Positions 1-10,983 are shown, counted from the first letter of the stretch. The stretch is DNA of 64,000 bases from Biomphalaria glabrata (GCF_947242115.1 NC_074726.1:10558470-10622469); one strand, 5' to 3'. Translations and numbers: made by a program. Notes: generated by a model from the sequence alone, not told the origin.

Positions 1-430
1 GTCTTTTAAAATAGTATATTCAAATCATACTGAAATGATTTTAAAAGATCAATAAACGAGCCTGACTGCCTTGTGCTCCTGCCAGGTCACTAACGTGTTT
101 CCTAATCTGTTAGACATGTTTTTGCGCATGACTCTTATTCTAAGAATATCGATAAATCAATATTTAAAAGAAGAGAAAAAAAAAAGTACAGCACAGCAGT
201 CAGCATTTTTCTATTCACCGGTTGCACTAATGAACATTTGTACTACTCAACTGAGGATTCATTTTTAGCTAGAAATTAAATAAAAATTCAATATTTGTTA
301 ACCCTTAAAACGCGTGTGGTACATTAGCCTCTAATCTTCAGAATTGTAATTCCATTTTGTATCCACTCGTTGTATAACAGCTCAGCACTTTAAGGGTTAA
401 CGATGAAACAGTGCATTGTGGTTAGGGTAA
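1..430. other. AT-rich non-coding DNA
   Basis: No exon, repeat family or RNA gene is recognised here. The only reading frames are short and low-complexity. Confidence 0.5.
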
Positions 431-431
431 T

Positions 432-800
432 GTAGGAACTCTGCCCTAAACCAGCCCTTATGGTGCTTGTTAGAGCACTACTAAACAAGCTTGAGGAGGA
501 CTGGGTGGATAGAGATAAACAGTGTTGACGTCATCCTCAAGGGGATTGGAAAATGAGCTGTCTGGAACTAGTGAGCCACTTTCCGTACTGTCTAAAAACT
601 GGGGTAGCTACCTGGAGTCACAGGCTGGACTTGGTCGGTATTAAGGTTTGATGGAGAAAAAGACTGGTGGAACTAATAGACAGATCACTCGACTCTTAGT
701 GGACACGAGGCTGAAATTACTGTTCTGTATCTTTGCCCTTGTTATAAACACACAACATGTTTCACGGTAAAACTTGGTTGAGTTGCCTCCCTTTGATTTA
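432..800 (+). repeat. Decayed copy of LTR family A
   Basis: This stretch follows the order of the better copies at 4459-4837 and 5788-6477: a 'ctgccctaaaccagcc' head, then a 'gtggaactaatagacagatcac'-like middle and a 'ggttgagttgcctccc' tail. The terminal bases have drifted and no target duplication is visible. It is an old fossil LTR fragment. Confidence 0.45.
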
Positions 801-1344
801 TACCCTTATCAAATGAAATGGAAAATACACAAATGAAATGTACACAGACGCTCATGGTTAGTACTGGAGAAGGACTGATGTTTTATATACGAATGCAGAG
901 ACAATGAGCTGTCTGAAACTAAAGCTTGGAAGGATGTCGTTTGCCTACATTAAATTCTGGGAAGAAAAGGACTTGTGAAACATAGACTACTTGTGTATTG
1001 GAAGCTGAAGTTAGTGTCGTTGTACTTTGTTATTGTTAATGAAGGCAATCGATGTGTTACTGTTAATTTTGTGTCTAGTTGTCTCGCTTAAGTTTACAGC
1101 ACTACATTACTAAACATGTAGTTATTCTATTGTCAGTTGTCAGATAAATACAGGCCTAGCGACAGCCTAAGGATAAACCTCGATATGATCGGCTACGAAT
1201 CAAATGAAACCCCATTTTAATATAGGTCAGAAAAGAAATATACAAGTTTACTTATTTAGAAAGCATCATGACTAATAACACGATGCAATTTGCTAAGGCC
1301 TATCTGAGCAGACAAATCTAATATGTTTGTTTTACATGTTTCGG
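801..1344. other. Non-coding DNA, probably old repeat debris
   Basis: Around 880-960 there are scraps resembling family A ('aatgagctgtctgaaact' also occurs near 552). No gene is seen. Confidence 0.4.
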
Positions 1345-1505
1345 ATGTTCCTTCAGAGTTGAAGATAATTACTTCCTAGTCCAAACCTCCCGCAGGACGA
1401 CGGGGGATGGGAGCGGGCACTGGGCGGGCAGGGTTTGAACCCGGGACCATCGATAAATCTGAACGACAGTCCAGCGCGCAAACCGCACGACTGTAGACTA
1501 AGCCC
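1345..1505 (-). mobile_element. tRNA-derived SINE, family B, minus orientation
   Basis: Read on the minus strand it has a tRNA-like head with A-box-like 'gtgcggtttgcgcgctgg' and B-box-like 'gggttcaaaccctgcc', then a body ending in 'ctgaaggaacatccgaaac'. The same head and body recur on the plus strand at 14375-14545 and 33700-33810. It carries a degenerate internal pol III promoter and no coding capacity. Confidence 0.6.
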
Positions 1506-1885
1506 TATCTCCTTATTACATTCGTTGTTTCTACGCTTGGGGAGAACAAAACAACAGAATACAAATCGAAATGAGTTAATGCTTGCGATGTATCTCACAA
1601 ATAGCATTACGAGTTTCTCAGTTTCCATTCAGAGAATAGCTGTGCATTAAATTAAAAAAGAAAATGGCTAAAATTCTTTGTGTTTTTTTGTTCAGTTTAG
1701 GAATACAATAGTCTATAGTACAATAATGCACAATTATATCCGGGTGACAAATATATTTAATAAACGCGATGAAATGAAACTTTACTCATATTGTTATTTG
1801 TAATAACTTGCTAACAAATCTCTACATTTAGTTTTTAAGCTCAACAGTATTCTTTTAGTATTCTTTTAAGAAAGGTCTAATGTAT
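1506..1885. other. AT-rich non-coding DNA
   Basis: No recognisable feature. Two short reading frames overlap the SINE and are not credible genes. Confidence 0.4.
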
Positions 1886-2862
1886 TGTTGTAACCCTGCC
1901 TTGCACCAGTGCTTGTGGTGCGCACGAGTGCACTATTGAACCTGAACAGGAAGACGCTAGCTTAGAGGAATAGAATAGTGTTAAGTGATTGTCAAGAGTC
2001 TGGAATGTTTGGAAACTAAAGAGCCTTCTTTTGTGTTTCCTGAAGACCGTAGTAGTGTCACAGTCTTAGTTGACATAGCATGATCTAAAGTTCACGTCAT
2101 GTTAAGAGTTTAAAAGACACGTGGAATTCCTGATGTAGTAAACAGGAAGTAGAATGAATAAAGTTGACTTTGAGTTCAGTCAGTCAAGTCAAGCAGTCAA
2201 GTTAAGTCAAGTTAGTTAAGTCAAGTGGTATTCTTTGGACCGAGTGGTCAAGTATATTTTGGTCCGGGATGGACAGTAGCGACTTAGAAAAGTCTGTAGT
2301 AATTTCAGTTAGAAAGTAACTTGTGGGCAGTTGTTGCCAGTGGTCTTTTTGTATTAGTTAATCTATATTTCTGCACGGTGTTACCCGCTGAGATGCGGAC
2401 GTGATTTGTAACTAACATATATTGGATACATTTGATACTGCTGTTATGCGGATAGGATTGTTTATTATTTCTTGACTTGTAGCACTAACAAGGAGTGCAG
2501 TATTATTATTATTGAGTTGTAAAATAAACTTTATATTTGTCTGCTGAAACAGACTTAGGTCAGTTTATAGTATTTGTCTTGTCACATGTCAAGAGTACTT
2601 CAGGAAGCAAGAACCCAGCATTACACGACATTCGCATTCTGCAACGTTACACCATTCAACATCATTTACAAGTAGGAACCTGGAGCAAAGTCGGGGAAGG
2701 CTGTATTCAGGTCCGTATTCAGGTTGCTGGTGAAAGGACTGGTATAATTAATAGCAAGACTCTGAGGAAGATGAAGGGTGTTTTGTGTTTGTCCTGGTAA
2801 ATAAACACACTTATTTATTTGCTGTTGAACTTCGTTGAGTTCCCAGCTTTAGAGTTACAACA
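1886..2862 (+). mobile_element. Long LTR-like element, family A (977 bp)
   Basis: It begins TGTTGTAAC and ends GTTACAACA (perfect 9-bp inverted ends, TG...CA) and is flanked by a 4-bp duplication GTAT (1882-1885 and 2863-2866). Head and tail match the ~380-bp family copies at 4459 and 35379, but the middle is longer and contains sequence absent from them (a 'caagtcaagcagtcaag' repeat near 2180). It is best read as a solo LTR of a Gypsy-like fossil, either a long variant or one with an internal insertion. No coding region is recognised. Confidence 0.6.
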
Positions 2863-2866
2863 GTAT

Positions 2867-3155
2867 TGTAACGAATTTAGGACCAATACTCAACGAAAGA
2901 TGAATGTAACAAGATATTAAGACGTAAGACTCTTGAAATATAAGTAAACACTCTCATGTTCTATTTTTATAAACACTCGTATAAAGAATGAAATCATAAT
3001 ATTTTAAACTCGCTTCATGTACCTCTATCCCGACTTCGGAGTTTGAATATCTCTTCCTTTCAATACCCAATTTCGCACCTTTTTTGTTTCATTCACACCA
3101 TGCTGCGCTACGAGCCGAGAGTTTCATTCACACCATGCTGCGCTACGAGCCGAGA
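2867..3155. repeat. Non-coding spacer ending in a 35-bp tandem duplication
   Basis: Two adjacent identical 35-bp copies (3086-3120 and 3121-3155) share the core 'caccatgctgcgctacgag', followed by the first bases of a third. They lie about 140 bp upstream of the reading frame at 3293. A role as a promoter element is possible but unproven. Confidence 0.7.
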
Positions 3156-3292
3156 GTTTCATTAAAACTAAAAACATGTTTACTTTGACGTTCAGTTCTT
3201 CAGTTTTAGTTTTGAAGACTTCTCCTGAAACCTTCGATAACGCATGAAGGTTTGTGTGTTATCCAGCGCTCTCTAAACGATAAATTTTCGCG

Positions 3293-4189
3293 ATGACAAG
3301 ACGACTTTGGGAAAGGAGGAGGAGAAGGAGGATGAAGAGGAGGAGGGAGAGGAGGAGGGAGAGGAGGAGGGAGAGGAGGAGGGAGAGGAGGAGGGAGAAG
3401 ATCGCCAAGACTAGTGTGAAGACACTTGAGGACGATGGATGGGAGGATGCTTCCACTTCGGATGACGAAATTTGTGGCACCAGCTGGCAGAAGGAACAGA
3501 CTAAAGAATCTACAACAGAAGATGACGTCAGCGAAACTCCTGCTGCTGAGGACGAATTATTAAAGGAAAAACTCCCAGAGAGTTCAGAAGGAGGCAAAAT
3601 TCCAGACGAAACCAGCCGTTTAGCCGAAAAAAGTTTCACTCCGACTGGAAAGCTAACGAGCAGAGATTTTGCCCTAACTCTTACATTCATGGACGACAAA
3701 TGCACTTCCACGCAGCTGGATAGGACTGATGAAACCTATATGACCGATGGCCGTTTTCCATTATCTGATAGATTAATCATTTGGAGAGAAAACGAAATTC
3801 CGGATGAAAGGTTCGCCCCTAAACTCAAGGTGGACGCGTGGACTTCCACGAAGCTGGATGAGCCAAGCATGCATGCTTGGTGGAAGAAGCAGAGAATGTT
3901 GGCTGCGTTAGCGAAGGAAAAAAAAAAAAAAAAAAGGGAACGAAGGAGAGCTTCAAAGCTGCGGAAGGGGAGCAAGGTGCATCCTGTTAACGAAGACAAC
4001 GAGCCGGCTCAAAAAATGCCACAAAATCGGATGGAACTATTTACTGTCAACAAGGAAAATTGTGAGGCAGAAAACAAGTGTGAAGCGGGAGGCCAAGGAG
4101 AACGTTCAACTCACCGAAAGAAAAAAAAGAAAAACTGTTTGATGAAGTTGGTTCAAGTTCTGGTAGCCTGTTTTCAACCTAAGCACTGA
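3293..4189 (+). CDS. 298-aa charged orphan protein, single exon, unrecognised
   Basis: This is an uninterrupted frame from an ATG in context cgcgATGa to TGA. It is far longer than other frames nearby, apart from a repeat-driven shadow on the opposite strand. Residues about 8-35 are an arginine/glutamate array (RRRE repeats) encoded by a GAGGAGGGA-type purine repeat. Residues 45-110 are acidic and Ser/Thr-rich. Two related segments, KCTSTQLD (about 137-144) and AWTSTKLD (about 182-189), suggest an internal duplication. Residues about 209-225 and 275-281 are lysine-rich nuclear-localisation-like patches, and the tail is hydrophobic and cysteine-bearing. There is no signal peptide and no known domain. 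Composition suggests a nuclear or RNA/DNA-associated intrinsically disordered protein, but that is inference. No AATAAA lies close downstream, so the transcript end is unclear. It may instead be a chance frame around a purine repeat. Confidence 0.5.
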   Translation: MTRRLWERRRRRRMKRRRERRRERRRERRRERRREKIAKTSVKTLEDDGWEDASTSDDEICGTSWQKEQTKESTTEDDVSETPAAEDELLKEKLPESSEGGKIPDETSRLAEKSFTPTGKLTSRDFALTLTFMDDKCTSTQLDRTDETYMTDGRFPLSDRLIIWRENEIPDERFAPKLKVDAWTSTKLDEPSMHAWWKKQRMLAALAKEKKKKKRERRRASKLRKGSKVHPVNEDNEPAQKMPQNRMELFTVNKENCEAENKCEAGGQGERSTHRKKKKKNCLMKLVQVLVACFQPKH

Positions 4190-4458
4190 GTCATCTTGGA
4201 AACAAAGCATGCGGGAGGAGAGTCTTAAGATGCACTAGCCTAAGAAGGCACCAATAATTTCCATTCTAAAAAGGTTGATGATGCACCTCTCTCTTTTTTT
4301 TTCTTTTTTTTTTTTTTTTTGTTTACTTCTGTCAACGACCCGCCTTTTCTCTCTTTTTCTCATTTTCAATGCTATTGTAGTAAATCTTAGGTAAACACTC
4401 AATGAAAGGAGGTAACAATATAGACGATGTTGTTGTTTTTTTTTCAGTTTTAAAATAT

Positions 4459-4837
4459 TGTTGTAACCCTGCCTTGCACCAGCGCTTCAGATGCGCACTA
4501 GCACACTGTTGAACGTAAACAGGAGGAAGGACTGTGGGTGAGCCGGCTAAAAGTCATGGGAGTCTGAACAGTCTGGTGCTGAGCGCTGTCCTGTGTGATA
4601 CTAGGAAACTGTGTGGGATACCTGGAGTGACACTGGGAAGTGAGTCGATGGTCTGTTCTGTGTTCTGGTATGAAGTAGGACTCTTAGAACTTAAGACATA
4701 TTACTCCCTGTGACTTTATAGCAGAAGTCCAAGTCTAGCTAGTAATATTACTATTTGTTGATGCTAATACTAAATAAATACATCGTTTAATGTTGCCGAC
4801 CTGCCTTTTGTTGAGTGCCTGCCTTAGAGTTACAACA
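4459..4837 (+). mobile_element. Solo LTR-like element, family A (379 bp)
   Basis: It starts TGTTGTAAC and ends GTTACAACA. Near the 3' end it has an AATAAATA signal (about 4772) followed by the tail 'ttgttgagtgcctgcc' typical of this family. It closely resembles the minus-strand copy at 35379-35773. Flanking duplication is not clear (atat versus attc). No internal region is attached, so it is a fossil solo LTR. Confidence 0.65.
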
Positions 4838-4847
4838 ATTCAAAGCA

Positions 4848-5145
4848 AAACAGGTCCTCAATACAGTTCACAGGTAGAATGAAGGACGGTTCCTAGTCCC
4901 AGACAGCTCAGACACCTTTAACCTGCAGTTCACTTTAGCTGGATCTAAAAAAGTCCTTACTGGGAAGTGTGTCGGCGGTCTTTGCTAGTATTTAGTTAGA
5001 AAAGACAGGTGGAACTTAAGACAAGGCACCCTGTGACTTGATAGCTGAAGTCCATGCCTGTTTGTTTATACTAGCTGTTAATAACTAGGCTGTTATTACC
5101 ACTTTGCTTTTGTTGAGCGCCTTAGATTTTTAACAATATTAACAA
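4848..5145 (+). repeat. Decayed second copy of LTR family A
   Basis: It shares 'actgggaagtgtgtcggcgg', 'gtggaacttaagac' and the 'tgttgagcgccttaga' tail with the preceding copy, but has lost clean ends. It lies directly behind the 4459-4837 copy in the same orientation. Confidence 0.5.
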
Positions 5146-5787
5146 TGATTAATAGGCGCTATTTTGCTTTTGGGCCCCACTCCCCAGAGACGGAACCGTA
5201 TTAAACAAAGAAATAGCCTTCTTCAGACACACAGACTCAATAATGTTTCGGCGCGAGAATCTTTTTTCATAACTACGTCAGTCTTGAACCATTTCTAGCA
5301 GGTGTTTTTGCGCTTTCGCACTATTGAAGATTTTCATTCGTGGCAGAAAAGCTATAAATAGTCAGCTTGATTTGGTGTATCCGGTGTAGAAACTAAAGGA
5401 AATGTTGAAAGGATTGTTGTTGTTTTTTACAAACTTCACTCTAATTTTTATGCACATTTTAGCACCACAGAACTTTCCTCCAGCTCTTTGATTTCTAGCA
5501 CAAAATTAGCTTGTGGAGTATTCAATGACTTTCAATTTATGACTGGCACAACTCAAAACTTATTTGAAATACAAATGGGCTTCTAACTAGCGGTACTTAT
5601 TAAGCAGAGTTGATACAAGGGAACAGCTGGGTTCAAACAAAACAAATTCTCAGGTATGTCAAATGTGTTTTTAATAATTTTGTTAATCAATTAGACAGAA
5701 CTAGATCTAGATCTAAACTAAGTCGATCGTGCATATTACCTGCACAAATAGAAAAATGACGTTCACGTTGTTTAGTTACCATAAAAC
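5146..5787. other. Non-coding DNA
   Basis: No gene or named repeat is recognised. The sequence is ordinary AT-rich spacer between two family A elements. Confidence 0.4.
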
Positions 5788-6477
5788 TGTTGTAACTCCG
5801 CTCCCTCGCCACACTGATTGAACGCATGAGAACACCATTGAACACATGAGAACACCACTGAACACATGACAACACCATTGAACACATGAGAACACCATTG
5901 AACACATGAGAACACCATTGAACATATGAGAACACCGTTGAACACACAAGAACACCACTGAACACACGAAAACACCATTGAACACATGAGAACACCATCG
6001 AACACATGAGAACACCATTGAACACATGAGAACACCATCGAACACATGAGAACACCATTGAACACACGAGAACACCATCAAACACATAAGAACATCATTG
6101 AACACATGAGAACACCATTGAACACATGAGAACACATGAGAACACCATTGAACACATGAGAACACCATTGAACACATGAGAAGACATGTTGATATAAGAC
6201 ATGAAGAAGGACTGTTGTGGATCCGGCTAAAGTGATTGCATTCTGGGCTGTCTTGACTTGAGAGAACATTCTGTGTGCTATATATGAACTGTGTTGAGGA
6301 CTTGGGCCGGCACTGGGAAGTGTGTCGATGGTCTGTAGTGTATTTAGGTAGGAAAGGACTGGTGTCACTTGGGATAGAACACTCTGGGAAGTCCATGCCT
6401 GTTTGTCACTGTAAATAAATACCTAGTTTATTGTTACCTTCTGACGTTGGTTGAGTGCCTACCCTAGAGTTACAAAA
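5788..6477 (+). mobile_element. Family A LTR expanded by an internal minisatellite
   Basis: Its head, TGTTGTAACTCCGCTCC, and its tail with 'actgtaaataaatacc' and 'ttgagtgcctaccctagag' are family A. Between them the 'cattgaac' motif of the LTR head has been amplified into a 20-bp tandem array (5824-6183). The extra length over a ~380-bp copy is explained by that array. The long minus-strand frames here are products of the repeat and are not genes. Confidence 0.65.
5824..6183. repeat. 20-bp minisatellite, about 18 copies
   Basis: The unit is gaacaccattgaacacatga with a few single-base variants and one truncated unit near 6131. The period is not a multiple of 3, so the frames shift through it. 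It arose within an LTR copy. Confidence 0.92.
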
Positions 6478-7395
6478 CTACTGTTGCATCTCTACCACTA
6501 CGCTCAAGAGAAGAAACAAGATGGTTGACTGCTGATTTCGGTTAAATAGGAGAAACAAGACTAGAGATAAGATTGAATCGACTGGATTGTATAAGGGATC
6601 GTTGCCAGTGTGCTTAGCAGGTGAGAAGCTGTGCAGGTTATATTTTTTAATAAACATGAACATTATGTACACTTTTTAGCACTGAGAATCAATTTATCTA
6701 TGCGCGTACAACACAAAATAATTGAGAAATTATTAGACTTTCTCACTGTATTATTAGCCTTTTTTTTTTCAAACAAAAAGGCAACTAACTAACGGTAATA
6801 AGGAAGAATTGAAACAAGGATGTACTGCCACGCATTGAGATTCTTTTTCATTAAGTTGGCAACAGTGAAGTTCAATTTCAGCTTCTTTGGCATAGTCTAG
6901 ATGCATTCGAAAATTTTAAAAAAAAATAAATATTTTCAATCCTGGTAAGAAAAAAAAAACGGAAATTTGGAAAACACGTTTTTTTGTTGTGATTATAGTC
7001 CTTATAACGCGCATCTCTCTAAAAAGGTTCGAAATAAATACTTTTATGAGCTTTAGACCCAGGAAAAGTTTTATCCTATGGCCAGGATGAGGAAATGGCT
7101 CCGCATCGACCTCCCTGTCAACAAAATGATCTTTTATTCACAACCGTCTTTCATAAGACACAACTACTAAAACACAAGTCATTAGTCTCTCTTCTTAACG
7201 GAGGCTGGAGGCCAAGTCCACGGGGGGGGGGGGGGGGGGGCTCTACTAATTAATGCTATTCTAACTATTTCTCTCCGTAATTATTTTCCACGTTCCGATG
7301 GAATTCTACATCTTCTCATTAGTATTTTTTTTACCCAATTATGATTAATCTTATTTTCTGGTTTGTTATTAGAAAGTGTTTTAATTGCTCAAGAA
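6478..7395. other. AT-rich non-coding DNA with a G homopolymer
   Basis: No exon is recognised. A run of 19 G at 7222-7240 is the only striking element and could also mark a sequencing weak point. Confidence 0.5.
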
Positions 7396-8638
7396 CAGTG
7401 ATTCACAACTATTTTCGGCGGCAAGCCATTTTAATTTCCGACAATCGTGTCGCGGGCCACATCCTCGATTAGATTAATAAAATGAAATCGAGAATAAACC
7501 ATTTTTAAGTAGTTTTATTAGAAACTTTAAGCACTACTTGACCTACTTAAACACGTAATAAGATCGGTTTCATTCGTTTTATTACTGAAAAGTTTGCTCA
7601 ATTAATTGCTTGTAAACATTGTGATCAGCCTTAACACTTAATGAAATTTGAAAAGTTTCTTCGTACAACACGGCGAAGAAATCAATTGTCTGCATCGCTC
7701 TAAATTTCTCAAGCAGGGAAATTTGGCTTTGTATGTCAATCAGTTCCAGTTACAGATATGTCGGAGCAATCCTCAGTGGCAATAAAAAACATTTTAAAAT
7801 CTGCTGCTCTGTCATTTAGGTTTGAATGGAAATGTGTACTCATATTGTTCACTCGTTTTGCAATGCCTTAACAGCTTTTTTTCCAAAGGACAAATTCTTT
7901 CATCACTGCTAGAAAGCACATTTCTCATAATTTGAGCTACTGTGTAGTTTGCCCTAACGATGAACTCATTTTCTTGTCTCTTTTTTTCTCGTCAGTTGCT
8001 CAACTCACTCAACTAGGCGTAACTTAGCGATCTTTTTCTTTGCGACTCAAAACCAACAATGCTTTCATATTTTTTATTTAAAAATGACTTTGTTATATTT
8101 TCTAAAAACAGACACATTTTTCGTACAAATCATGTTGGCTTTTTATCATGTTCCACAAAAGCAAAGATGTGTCCCACTTTCCCAGAAGTTTTTACTTTCA
8201 GAATCTAATTTTCGTTTCTATGGACCTAACCATAACCTTAATCAACAAATATTAAATGATACATCCATTCTAATTAATAACATAGTAACGTTACTAAAAA
8301 TGATGTAGAATTGATGCCCAGTGTTACACACAAGATGCTAAGAACATGACAAGCTCAAGACAGCAGCGGAATTCTCCAAGAACCTAAAACAGCTGTCAAC
8401 ACTTGTCACCGAAACAAATATACATCATGTTTATTAAAAAAAATAATAATATAAAAACTAGAATAACATAGATTGGAATGAAATTCATCTAAGAAAAAGT
8501 ATGAATCCTAATGTATGGACAATACATTTTTTAACCTATAAAAAAGTTTTCTTTAATTTGTGCCGATGTTTAGGCGGGCCGCATGGAAACACGTCGCGGG
8601 CCGAATCTGACCCGCGAGCCGATGTTTGGGCATCACTG
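7396..8638 (-). mobile_element. Decayed hAT DNA transposon
   Basis: The ends are CAGTGATTCACAACT (left) and GGGCATCACTG (right), an imperfect inverted pair with the CAGTGAT start usual for hAT. Both ends carry the GC-rich 'gcgggcc' motif common in this group. The flanking 8-mers ctcaagaa and gtctagaa agree at 6 of 8 positions, consistent with an old target duplication. On the minus strand near 7760-7610 a frame reads LELIDIQSQISLLEKF, resembling the C-terminal region of hAT transposases of the GTF2IRD2/ZBED-like type. No intact transposase frame remains. Confidence 0.6.
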
Positions 8639-8675
8639 GTCTAGAATTAAAGGGACATGCACGCACTTGTTATAT

Positions 8676-8681
<6 letters not shown>

Positions 8682-8754
<73 letters not shown>

Positions 8755-8805
8755 ATGCAGAGAGAGAGAGAGACGGATTGAGAGAGAGAGAGAGAGAGAG
8801 AATGT
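8682..8805. repeat. (TA)n and (GA)n microsatellites
   Basis: An AT dinucleotide run (about 8682-8755) is followed by two GA runs (8758-8772 and 8782-8801). Confidence 0.95.
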
Positions 8806-9194
8806 TTACTCTGTCACTAACATTGACATGTTTGTCTATGTATGTGTCAATAGTGTTTGAATTAGATAAAAGAATGTTACAATACAAGAGATCTAGATGT
8901 AATGTACTTACCCCAAAGCTTGTTCTGTACTCGGTCAATAGCCTGTACCTACTCGATGAAATCTTTCTGCTTCTACTTTTAGCTCAATGTTAAAATCTAA
9001 ACATTTAAAGCGACGTCCACCTATTTGGTAAGACCGCAGAATGTTTGAAAAGCGAACTCGCAGAATTATTAGTGACCACAACGATATTTTATTCGAAAAA
9101 GTATTTTAGAAAACATAAAACCATCGTCCTTACACTGTTAGCCATAGATTGGGTCTTAAAAACAGAAACATAATGGTGTACAGTGGACACTGTG

Positions 9195-9830
9195 GAAACA
9201 GCTAGAAGACCTTTACTTCGCATATGACCTGGCTCTTATCTCTCTAACACAACAGCAGAGATGCAGGAAAAGATAAGCATCATTGCGGATAATTCAGTTA
9301 GAATGGGTCTTACCATAAACAGAGGGAAGAGCAAGGTGCTCAAGATTAAGGCTTCCAACAACACACCCATTACAGTCCAAGGCGAAGCACTGAAAGAGGT
9401 GGAAAACTTAAATGCAAATAAATGTCAGTACCCGCATTGTAAAGCTCGAGCATCCTTCCATCAGCTGAAGAACACCTGGGGCTCTAGGAAAATTAGCACC
9501 ACCAGCAAGATCATGCTCTTCAACACCATTGTTCATCCAATACTACTTTATGGAGCAGAGACCAGGAGAACTACCATCACTACCGTGAGAATAATTCAGG
9601 AACAGGAACAAAGCAGCAGCCCATTGAAGTACTGTCACACTCTTCACAAACCCTTACCCGGATTTCCTCCCCCCCCCCTTTCAGGAAAGATGAAGAGGAG
9701 AAGGCCCAGGGATACCGCCATGATTTGTAAGCAGATGGGCTAGATGTGGGGGACAGTTGGAGAGACTCGCCCAGAACCGTTTTCGGCTTTGTAAAACAAA
9801 GTTACTGCGAACTAAATTGTTTTGGAAAAG
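9195..9830 (+). mobile_element. LINE reverse transcriptase 3' portion
   Basis: The translation gives a degraded catalytic box, FAYDLAL instead of FADDLAL (about 9217-9237), then GLTINRGKSKVLKIKA, then KNTWGSRKISTTSKI and MLFNTIVHPILLYGAETRRT, the thumb region of non-LTR reverse transcriptases. After a frame change near 9740 it continues as GGQLERLAQNRF, the usual C-terminal end of this LINE type. It is 5' truncated and has at least one frameshift, so it is dead. The type is RTE/jockey-like; the clade was not settled by eye. Confidence 0.8.
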
Positions 9831-10600
9831 ATTATCTGCAGCCTATATTATAAGGTCATAAAGGCTCTCGAAGACCTTCTTTAAGGGGACATTATCAGGA
9901 AAAGGGAAGAAGAGGTAGTGTAACAGTCTCTAACATTGTGTTACTGAGAGTGATAGTTTACACGTGTTAAAAACTAGAGACACACCTATGGGGATTTTAG
10001 AAAGAGGTCGTGAAATTAGACGGTTGTTATTTAGTCCTGCTAGACATCGGACGTATGTATGCTTTGGACCTGTTTGTTGGGCTCATGGCAGAGTGTGCTT
10101 TTAGTTTATATTCATTGTACTTATATTGCTTACTATAGGTAACTGTAACTACCTGTGGGATATAGGAATTCACCTATTTATTATTGATTATATGTATATT
10201 CTGTGTCACTACTAGCTGATCATGGCTGCAATGACTTATATTTTTTTAATATTCTGAATAATAAATCCGGCTGCTGAAAGGCGACTAGACTCTGTGTATC
10301 GTAGTATGACTAATGTACTGTCAATATAAAGTAAGGCAAAACATAGCAAAAGCCCGCGCTAACGTCAAGAAATACACGCTTGTTACAAGCAGACAGAGAA
10401 ATCGATGGGAAGACTACATTAAAAAAAAAAAGGACCGGGTTTGTCATTGAGAGAGGTGGGGGTGCCCCAAAGGTCCAACAAACAAAGGGATTGAGGATGT
10501 TTGAGAAACTCTACCTTTAATACAGGTAAAAATCTTCAATGTTCATGAAGTGAACCAGGTGATAAACGGAAGTCAGTTTAATAGATCCTTGCCTACTTCC
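9831..10600. other. Non-coding DNA
   Basis: No exon or named repeat is recognised. Confidence 0.4.
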
Positions 10601-10608
10601 ATATAGAT

Positions 10609-10810
10609 CAGGGGTTCTCAACCTGTGGATCGCGACCCTCTTGGGGGTCGATTTTCCATTTTCCAGGGGTCGCCTAAGACCACCGAAAATATGGATTAGT
10701 ATTGTCTACTCTTCAATTGCTGTATGTGTGTGTGTGTGGGGGGGGGGTCGCGGCAGAGTGGGGGATTGTAAAAAAAGGGGTCACCGAGTTTAAAAGGTTA
10801 AAAACCGCTG
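10609..10810 (+). mobile_element. hAT-type MITE, 202 bp, complete with 8-bp TSD
   Basis: It begins CAGGGGTTCTCAACCTG and ends GGTTAAAAACCGCTG, inverted ends of the widespread hAT 'CAGGGGTTCTCAACC' type. The flanks are a perfect 8-bp duplication ATATAGAT (10601-10608 and 10811-10818). A near-palindromic 'gatcgcgaccctcttgggg' lies inside the left end. It has no coding capacity and is non-autonomous. The exact flanking duplication implies limited decay since insertion. Confidence 0.9.
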
Positions 10811-10927
10811 ATATAGATAGTTGTACACAATTAAACTGTTTATGTACAGGTATTGTCAGGAAATATATGGGGTTTTGCTATTGTTTAGAGATGTATGTGA
10901 TGTTAAATGTTGATTTTGAATGTTTGA

Positions 10928-10983
10928 TAATAATAATAATAATAATAAGCATAACAATAACAATAATAAGCATAATAATAATA

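Noticed and set aside
3259-3711. 150-codon leucine-rich minus-strand frame
   Set aside because: It is the reverse of the purine repeat in the orphan frame at 3293-4189; the poly-Leu/Ser stretch is an artefact of GAGGAG on the other strand.
5687-6396. Several overlapping minus-strand frames of up to 206 codons rich in CSMVFSCVQW-type repeats
   Set aside because: They are translations of the 20-bp minisatellite in different frames. The non-codon repeat length and parallel open frames show they are not genes.
7222-7240. Run of 19 G as a possible G-quadruplex regulatory site
   Set aside because: A bare homopolymer in non-coding DNA is more likely a slippage or sequencing artefact. No nearby gene start supports a role.
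8583-8993. 136-codon plus frame with IYIYIY and RERER runs
   Set aside because: Low-complexity translation of the TA and GA microsatellites at the end of a hAT remnant.
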